A stretch of DNA of 64,000 bases from Zygnema circumcarinatum. Lineage: Eukaryota; Streptophyta; Zygnematophyceae; Zygnematales; Zygnemataceae. The notes beneath the pieces are model-generated. The model made no database searches. It saw only the letters and a program-made list of their open reading frames with translations, and was not told the origin of the DNA. A program made the translations under genes and the position numbers. How positions within the stretch are numbered: the stretch's first letter is position 1; each line of letters begins with the position of its first letter. Of the stretch, positions 56,927 through 64,000 are shown in pieces. The stretch is taken from the NCBI GenBank assembly GCA_037447605.1, contig CM074822.1:1743809-1807808 (forward strand). The letters run 5' to 3'.

Positions 56927-57910
56927 TTTCAGCGATGCCTAAAGAATGCCCGAGATATTATAGTCATGACCATGATTAGGGGGACTAGACTATCCTCATC
57001 AAACCCTTCTAGACCTCGTGCATTCATGTGCTCTCCTCTCCTACCTTTCTTTCCCTCTATTCACTCTTACCTTCAGATGTTTCTGCGTCCAGCCAAGCTC
57101 TGACGAAGCGGGAGATGACGATAGAAGTGGAGAAAGAACTGAACAGCTCTGCAAGCAGGGTGCAAGGGCGTAGAGAGTTGGCCTAGTCAGTCAGCAGGTC
57201 GTCGGTCGAGAGGCATTCTGCTGTAGACTGTTCAACCAGTTTTGCAAAAAGAGCCGTCGATGTGGCGCGTGGCGCCCAGCCATCTGAAGCTGGGCTTTTG
57301 TCACGTACTGAAAGGTTCACACAATAGTGTTTGTTTGGGCAGTGTCTGTTTGTGTCTCAAATTAACCCAAGAAAAACTTAACACAACTGCTGCCATTGGT
57401 CTCATCACGGTAAACGGTAACATCAACTTTACAACAGCGGCTTCAAAAGAGAAAGAAAGCAATTGTATACGAGTCGAATTGCCATTGGAAGATGCTCCCA
57501 CTTCAGTTCCCAAAGCTCAATGGAGAAAGACCCCATGAGAGGACAGACAGACTGGGCCATTGTGTCCTTCAGACTCTCTACACTCGGTTTTTTTTTGCCC
57601 ATACTGTACACTGCCATGTCGATCTGCCTCAATGACTCTCGATATATCTCGATATATCGAGAGAAACGGTAATTTGTCACGGGAATTTTTCTATATAAAG
57701 AATAAGGTTTTTTTCGAGTTTACAAGCTGCTTGACTCAAAACATTTTACAAAACTGTTCCCCCTCGTTCCGTAAATGTTTTTATTCGATGTGAATATTTA
57801 CCATTGAGGTCCTCCCGATTGCAGGCCCACGGGAAGCATCAGGAGCTCCTGCTGGAAGGAAAGCGGAAGGCTCCATTTTAGGGTTGCTGGGAGGCGACTG
57901 CGCTCCCGCC
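56927..57910. other. Intergenic, CCT8 / ATP synthase gamma
   Basis: No supportable gene. It includes a perfect 16-bp palindrome TCTCGATATATCGAGA at 57647-57662, inside an imperfect 28-bp one that starts at 57636. This is a possible regulatory site about 250 bases before the ATP synthase gamma ATG. Confidence 0.45.
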
Positions 57911-60900
57911 ATGGCGTCCCCCGGAGGCAGCCGCTTGGGCCAGAAGCTGGCGAAGATCCTCTACACCGCGGGCACGCAAGCTCTCGCCTCCGGCGGAGCT
58001 GGCGGGTATGTATGGTGGACCTGTTTGTGACTTCCTGTAGGATGTATTCATAAGGAAAATATTTGCATTAGGTGTTCGGTGGGTAGTTGGCAGAGATGAA
58101 AAAATATAGTGGATGTTCTGATATGGAAGATACTGGCTACCATTTTGCAGAGACATTGCTCCTTTTGGATCTCGGATGGCTTCACAGCTGGCAGGTACTC
58201 CTTGTAGTTTTGCTCAGTTTCGTTTCCTCGCCCACCTTTGGTAGCAAATGTAGTGGCCTTTTTTTTTTGGATGGTCACTGCATGCAAACTGTGCAAGTCG
58301 TATGTGGAGAAAGTTTCTTGCTCAAAATAGCCCAGTAGAGTTCAAGTTCGCTATCGTGGAGGACGCTTATTGAATTTGTCTCTTATGGGATTTAGTAATA
58401 AAAACTCTTGCAAGCAGCATAAAAAGGTCAGGCGTTTGTTTCTAACTGGTGCTTGTCATCCGTGCCTTTTGCATACTGCAGTGCGGAACCGCATGCGCAG
58501 TGTGAAGAGTATTCAGAAAATCACAAAGGCCATGAAGATGGTGGCAGCTTCTAAGCTCCGCGGTGTGCAGGGAAAGACTGAACAGTCTCGCGGCTTATGG
58601 CAGCCTTTCAGCGCTCTTCTTGGCGATGTTCCTGGTGAGCACGCCATCGAAACAAAGTTTATTATTATCAAACTGACTGCATTGTTAGATTCTCATATGA
58701 AGTTTTTGCAGTTTTCTTTGGACGGTTTTATATCTGTTATTTCAGTGTACTTGAAACTGTATTCTCTGTCCTCATTTGAGTCTCTAAGTTGATACTTGCA
58801 CATACGTATTTTGCACTTCCCATGTATGGCTAGAATGTGGTATAGCAGGGAACTACCTCCCTGATGGCTTGAGCCTTTCAGATGTGGGCTCTTGAAAAGC
58901 TGACTTGTTTCGTCTTGTCGTGCTTGCCAGATATTGACGTATCAAAGAATGTGATTATCACTGTCTCTTCGGACCGTGGCCTCTGTGGTGGCATCAACTC
59001 TACGTCTGTCAAGCACAGCCGTGCTCTCTATAACATCGCTGGTCTTGGTAAGTCCGCAATTATCTCAAAAACAGTTCTCTGGAAGTTAGTTTTTTCTTGT
59101 TTTGCGGCATTGTTTGCTTGACGCATGATCTGCTGGATGTTGGACCGCAAGGAAGGACATTGCTCTGGCAGTTCTCACTTCTCCATAGAGCTGTTCCAAA
59201 ATGTATAGGTACCTTCTTAGGTCGTCGCCTAAGTATTCCAACTTTGTTAATAAAATGCAATGCTGTATCGGAGGTTTCTACATCTGATTACTTGCTTTTT
59301 TACTTCAGATCCGGAAAAGGAGAAAGCCTATGTGATCATTGGAGAGAAGGGGAAGGCACAGCTTATTCGTGATTCCAAGTCTGCAATTACATTGTCAATC
59401 ACTGAAACCCAGAAGCTTCCTATCAACTTTACCCAGGTCTCACATCTTTCTGAAAAAGGCTCCTTGTCCTGATTCATTGTTCGCACTGAGTATGGCTATA
59501 TTCAGGCCTTAGGCTTGGGGAGCTCTATCGTTATACTAGTATAGAGTTTCGTCTTTTCAACAGGTTGCAATGGTCTATAATGTTTGAAACCGAGGCTCTA
59601 TAGGATTGAGTATCGGTTATTGTTACTAGAAGATGAAACTTCGTTGCCTTAATGTTCCTAAGGTGATGGTTTGCAGGTTTGCATGATTGTCGATGAGATT
59701 TTGAAGACCGTGGAGTTCGATGCCGTAAGGATCGTCTTCAATCGGTTCGGTTCCGTTGTATCATTTGTGCCAACTGTTGCCACTGTCCTTTCTCCTGAGG
59801 TGTGCTTTTACTCTTTAATCTCACAAGGCTTTCATTGACTCCTTTACGAGGGAAGGCTTGCAACCTTGTCCTTTCTATGTGTTTTGCTGATCCTAAACAG
59901 CATAGTCTTACATGTGTACTATGAGTTCAATGGTTTGTGAGCTGGAAATATTGTGTCCTTGACCGTTCCTGAATCCTTTAGATCTGATGATTTTGACTGT
60001 GTTTTAGGCGAATATGCAAAGTGGACAATTCCCGTTCCCAAACAAGATGAAAAAAGATTAACTTGTTGTCATGGTGGCCCCTACCCTGCTTGATGTGCAG
60101 GTCCTTGAGAGAGAGGCCAGTGGGGGGTCTCTTGGTCAGTTGGACCAATATGAGCTGGAAGGAGCAGAGACACAATCCGAGGTGTTTCAGAATTTGAGTG
60201 AATTCCAGTTTGCATCAGTGAGTCTTACAAATACCAATCTCAAATCCTCTCCACCCATTCCTCTTTGTTCTGGTGATTTAGTTCACCTTATGGATGTTGC
60301 TTATCTTCTAGTTCGTCCGGGTTCTCTTTTTGAACTGTCTGTTCTGTGCAGCAAGTTTTACTCTCGTTGCTATTCATCCCTTTCTGCATGTAATTTTCGT
60401 TCCCGAGGGCAATTCATGTGCAATGCATCTCCTTCTTCTTCTTGGTTCGCTTGTCGATGGTACATCAAGGCCCCTTTTTTTTTGTTTAAATAGTTGCTCC
60501 TTTTGTGTAGGTGCTGTACAATGCCACACTGGAGAATGCTTGCAGTGAGCAGGGAGCTCGTATGTCAGCCATGGACAGCTCCACCCGCAATGCCAGTGAC
60601 ATGCTTGACAGGTTGACGCTCAGCTACAACAGGTATAGATTTCAGTCCTCCAACCTTATGGTGTTTGTTAATCTGCTTTTCATTCGTTATGATTGGCATG
60701 CACCCCATTTTACGGATGTTCCGCTTAGATGACCTCTCACATGCTTTGACTGCGATCGGTTTTCTACCAATGTGTTCCACTAATGGCCCCGTGGTGAGAC
60801 ACAATCTGATGCACCACTGCTCTGCATGGCCTGATGGGTTCGACAGATCACGACAGGCCACCATTACCACAGAGCTTATTGAAATCATTTCAGGAGCGGC

Positions 60901-60916
60901 AGCCTTGGAGGGATAA
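57911..60916 (+). CDS. ATPC (ATP3): Mitochondrial F1F0-ATP synthase gamma subunit
   Basis: Nine exons: 57911-58005, 58151-58194, 58482-58634, 58931-59047, 59309-59436, 59677-59799, 60101-60217, 60511-60632 and 60847-60916; 322 residues. Gamma is the central rotor shaft of F1, linking proton flow to ATP synthesis. A basic, Ser/Ala-rich presequence ([20 protein letters not shown]...) precedes the N-terminal helix [20 protein letters not shown]. Next come [19 protein letters not shown] and DKxF-like core strands, and the C-terminal helix [20 protein letters not shown] ... [14 protein letters not shown]. It lacks the chloroplast-specific regulatory cysteine insertion, so it is the mitochondrial type. 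The 44-base exon 2 was placed because it alone reconciles phase 2 of exon 1 with phase 1 of exon 3. Confidence 0.95.
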
Positions 60917-61409
60917 GATTCAGGTGCCCCTATATGCGCTGAGATGAATGAAATGGGCAGCCCAGTGCTCGCAAAGCAGCATGAGGTTGACTTTATCGAG
61001 GGAAATCAAGGAGAGCCCTTTTGGATGCGTGAGGCCGTCAGGTCGATTATCTGCCCTCCTTCCAGAGTGTGCAGATTAGCGGTTTGTTGTTTATGGCCGA
61101 TGTACTGACAGGAGAGAGAATGTGTGGCAGAGCAATTAGTGTCAGCTGAGTATTTCTTCCCATAATGAAGGGGTCTTTGTTGACTTGAAGGGCACTACTT
61201 GCCACATGAACACCTTTTTCCTGCGCTACCTTGAAGCAGCTCATTAATCGTCTTTGCTTACCAACGGATCAAGGCCGAAACCCCTTTCAGAGAAGTTCAT
61301 CGAATATGGTTTGCGTGTTGGCAACGTTCTCCAATTGTTCTCTTTTTTCTCTGACAAAAAGACACATCGTGAAGCATATAGCAATGCTGTCAGGCTAACT
61401 GCTGCTTCT
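60917..61409. other. 3' flank of ATP synthase gamma
   Basis: No supportable gene or RNA. Confidence 0.4.
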
Positions 61410-61712
61410 TCCTCACCCTAACCCCAGACCTAATCCTAACCTTAATGCTATGTTTTCTCCCTAACCCTAACCCTAACCCTTAAATTAACTCCAATCTTCA
61501 TCTTAGCCCAACTCCAACCCCAATATCCTAATGCTAACCCTAATCCTAACTCTAACCCTCAACCCTAGCCCAACTCCAACCTCAACTATTGTATGCCTTA
61601 TCCAACCCTAACCGTAACCGTAACTCTAACCCTCACTCGAGCCCAGCCCAACTACAACCCCAACTATCATGTGCCTTTTCCTAACCCTAACCCTAACCCT
61701 AACCTAACCCAA
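61410..61712. repeat. Interstitial telomere-like CCCTAA repeats
   Basis: Degenerate hexamers with short perfect runs at about 61459-61480 and 61680-61703 (three to four CCCTAA units each), separated by CCAACCCCAACT-type variants. The unit is the six-base TTAGGG type, not the seven-base TTTAGGG usual in land plants. Confidence 0.8.
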
Positions 61713-62205
61713 CGTAACCTATAGCAGGTCAAGGCAAAGCCTTCAGCACCCTCGAACGTCTTCCCTTGCTCTGCACTCCCCGGGCCAAAACCGCCCACAA
61801 AATGATATACCACGCCACCGAGGTCTTTGGGTCAAGAAAAAAGAATTATTGCTAAAGTTGGTGAAGAAAAACCACTGAAAAGTGAAATCTCGCTCCCAAA
61901 TGCCACTGACTACCATTTTGGCTCATAAAGAAAAAAGAAATTGGGAAACATTTTGAAGATGGAACTTGATCCGATCTCTCCTCCGAAATTTGAAGTTGTG
62001 AAGGTTTAAGGCGACAGCCCCGCAAAGCCAATCGCAGGTCGACAAGTGCCCTTTTGGATCGAATCGGCCGACGTTTGTTCACAAACAATAAACCATAAAC
62101 CAGAATCCAGAAACCAAAAGCCAGCACTTGGGGTCTTGATTCGAGAATTGGACAAATTGAGAATTTGAGATCATTGCGAAATGTGAACCGACCCTTGTGG
62201 CTCGA
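61713..62205. other. Intergenic, no gene seen
   Basis: Unique sequence between the two repeat arrays, with CCATAAACCAGAATCCAGAAACC-like short repeats near 62090-62120. Confidence 0.4.
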
Positions 62206-62521
62206 GTTTGCATTTGCAGTTTACAGTTTACAGTTTGCAGTTTACAGTTTACAGTTTGCAGTTTGCAGTTTGCAATTTGCAGTTTGCAGTTTGCAGTTTG
62301 TAGTTTGCAGTTTGTAGTTTGCAGTTTGCAGTTTGCAGTTTGCAGTTTGCAGTTTGCAGTTTGCAGTTTGTCGTTTGGAGTTTGTAGTTTGTAGTTTGCA
62401 GTTTGCAGTTTGCAGTTTGCAGTTTGCAGTTTGCAGTTTGCAGTTTGCAGTTTGTAGTTTATAGTTTGTCGTTTGGAGTTTGTAATTTGTGGTTTGCAGT
62501 TTGCAGTTTGCAGTTTCTGGT
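62206..62521. repeat. TTTGCAG heptamer satellite
   Basis: About 44 tandem copies of TTTGCAG with variants TTTACAG, TTTGTAG, TTTGCAA, TTTGGAG and TTTGTCG. Because seven is not a multiple of three, frames through it read as a 7-residue periodic peptide on either strand; these are not genes. Confidence 0.95.
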
Positions 62522-62739
62522 TTATAATTTCTAGGTGCAGTTTCTACCTCCTGAGAACTTTTGTAATATGTTTTTGTTTTTAAATCGTGCAAATGTCGCC
62601 ATTGCCACATGGCCGCTGTTCATTGGCCAGGGGAGCCCTCCCTCCCTCCCTCTCCCTCGTCGCTGCTGCCCACAGTGAAGTGCTGCAAACTTGGCATTTT
62701 TTGTGCTGATTTTGCCTTCTTTGTTGCTGAATTCTGACC

Positions 62740-63909
62740 ATGGCGGCTCTGCAGCAGTTCTCCGCTGTCGCCATGCTTTCAGCTGACAGACGAAATGCAT
62801 ATTCTATGCCTTTTATCTGTCCCGCTTCTCCTTGCTGCGGCTACCTTGACACGAGCAGCTCAGCAGCAGCTGCATTTGGTGGCCGGCATCGCCGAAAGCA
62901 GAGCTTGAAGCCGTTCTGTTCTGCGACGGCCTCTGCCAATCGAAGCTCGCGCTCCATCAAAGCGCAGAATAACTCTAACGCTGTCTCGACAGTAGAGTAA
63001 GTGGACATGGCTGCCCGTGACGGGCACATTCCCAGTGGAAGGAAGAGTTCTATTTTTTCAGCTCAGAGTTACAACAGAAACAGACTGCTTTCGTTTCTGG
63101 TTCCGAACTTGCTTTCCCTCCAGCCCCTATTATATTGTTCAGGGGAGTCAGGATGCGATAAAGGGTACCATTCCCTCAGCTGATAATAAAATACAAATTC
63201 CTGGTCTTGGCGTGTTCCCTATCTTTTTTTTTTTTTTGAATAGCATTTCTCTTTCTCATTCTCTCGCTCTCTCCTTCTCCTTCTCATCCCGCGCACTTCT
63301 CTCCCCTTCCCACGCTGTCGTGGAAAACCAATTCAGCAACTTCAATGCTCAGGTCAAGCTAAATGTATGTCTTTGTCTGGCTTGCCTTTGATTCCTACGT
63401 AACCTATTCATTTTCTATGCCTTTTTCATGCAGCGTCTCCCTAGTTTGTTGCATTTCGTTACATAGCCCGCAGTTCATTGTTCTCACTTGCATTCACTCA
63501 ACGGTTTCTGATTGTCCCGCCGACTTGCAATGCAGAACAACTCCTACCATTGATGAGGCTGTTGCAGTCGTGAATGAAAACATAACACTCGCATTGAGAG
63601 AGCTTGAGGTGAGTTTTTCCCTTAACAAAACAGATATGTTGCATTAGTCGGACTTGCAAGGGGGCATGAACTAGAGCACTTTATATCGAACGAACCCAGC
63701 TTTTGCTGCATTAGAATTGATAGCTTCTTTCGTACAAGCCCTCGCTTGCTTTAGTATCGCATCAAACACAGATTTCCCGCCGCTCCCCTCTCCCCTGCAA
63801 GTCATAATGTCTAACATACCATCACCGCCCTCTTTCGGTGCCACAGAACAGTTTGGCAGCCCTCGACGAAGAGTTCCTGTCAAAGTTGCCAAAAGACCTG
63901 CAAGTAGAT
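62740..63909 (+). CDS. Unidentified plastid-targeted protein, 5' part
   Basis: Exon 1 (62740-62996) starts MAALQQFSAVAMLSADRR and is rich in Ser, Ala and Arg (FGGRHRRKQSLKPFCSATAS), as in a chloroplast transit peptide. Exon 2 (63536-63608) encodes TTPTIDEAVAVVNENITLAL then RELE. Exon 3 (63847-63909) encodes NSLAALDEEFLSKLPKDLQV then D and ends at a GTAAGT donor; the gene runs off the right edge. Phases agree (exon 1 phase 2, then 0). The mature part is acidic and helical. I do not recognise the family. An additional exon between 62997 and 63535 (for example near 63320-63355) cannot be excluded. Confidence 0.6.
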
Positions 63910-64000
63910 GTAAGTTGGTTTGCTCTATTTTAACCGGAAATTTGTTCAGTGGATCTCCTAGCACTTCGTCTGAACCTCACCATTTGTAATTTTTCTCTCA

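Noticed and set aside
57301-57680. Short frames upstream of ATP synthase gamma
   Set aside because: Both strands are open over AT-balanced sequence, with no splice partner or recognisable motif.
62242-62610. 122-residue minus-strand protein of KLQTANC repeats
   Set aside because: It is the translation of the TTTGCAG heptamer array; any frame stays open by periodicity.

Overview
The window is nuclear DNA of a photosynthetic eukaryote of the green lineage, most likely a streptophyte (charophyte alga or early-diverging land plant). Genes are split by many GT-AG introns. The proteins include an LQY1-type plastid zinc-finger protein, plant-type DGAT2 enzymes (EPHS instead of the animal HPHG motif), vicilin/globulin-like bicupins, a plant-type SPX protein, an MRP-class ABCC transporter, CCT8 and mitochondrial ATP synthase gamma. 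I cannot name the species. The sequence is rich in CT/GA and GGGA low-complexity tracts, and there is a 10-base assembly gap at 18342-18351.

Layout. 1-4400: two weakly supported small genes (866-1093 minus; 2743-3216 plus), a TGACGTCA cluster and a degenerate ~118-bp repeat array. 4944/5321-10813: a ~1,400-residue coiled-coil protein. 11876-12088: a foldback element. 12790-26955: the most striking part, a mirror-image four-gene cluster running bicupin(+), DGAT2(-), DGAT2(+), bicupin(-). It is an old inverted duplication of a storage-protein plus oil-synthesis gene pair, with matching exon structures and G-box/RY/CCAAT-type promoter words. 27000-30500: palindromic word-rich DNA, a tRNA-Ser-like relic and a 73-residue basic protein whose start codon abuts an intron. 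30528-40349: a 16-exon ABCC transporter with one GC-AG intron. 41948-45540 (minus): a 529-residue SPX protein with long insertions. 47811-49766 (minus): LQY1. 51061-56926: CCT8. 57911-60916: mitochondrial ATP synthase gamma. 61410-62520: telomere-like hexamers, then a TTTGCAG heptamer satellite. 62740 to the right edge: the 5' part of an unidentified, probably plastid-targeted protein.

How the genes relate. The bicupins (secreted storage-type proteins) and DGAT2 enzymes (last step of triacylglycerol synthesis) form a plausible reserve-deposition unit. Their upstream regions carry CACGTG and CATGCA(T) words that in seed plants bind bZIP and B3 (ABI5/ABI3/FUS3-type) regulators. The other genes are unrelated housekeeping, nutrient-sensing and transport genes. 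Exon models were built by hand from splice signals. For the complete models (coiled coil, both bicupins, both DGAT2s, the 73-residue protein, ABCC, SPX, LQY1, CCT8, ATP synthase gamma) the summed exon lengths are exact multiples of three.
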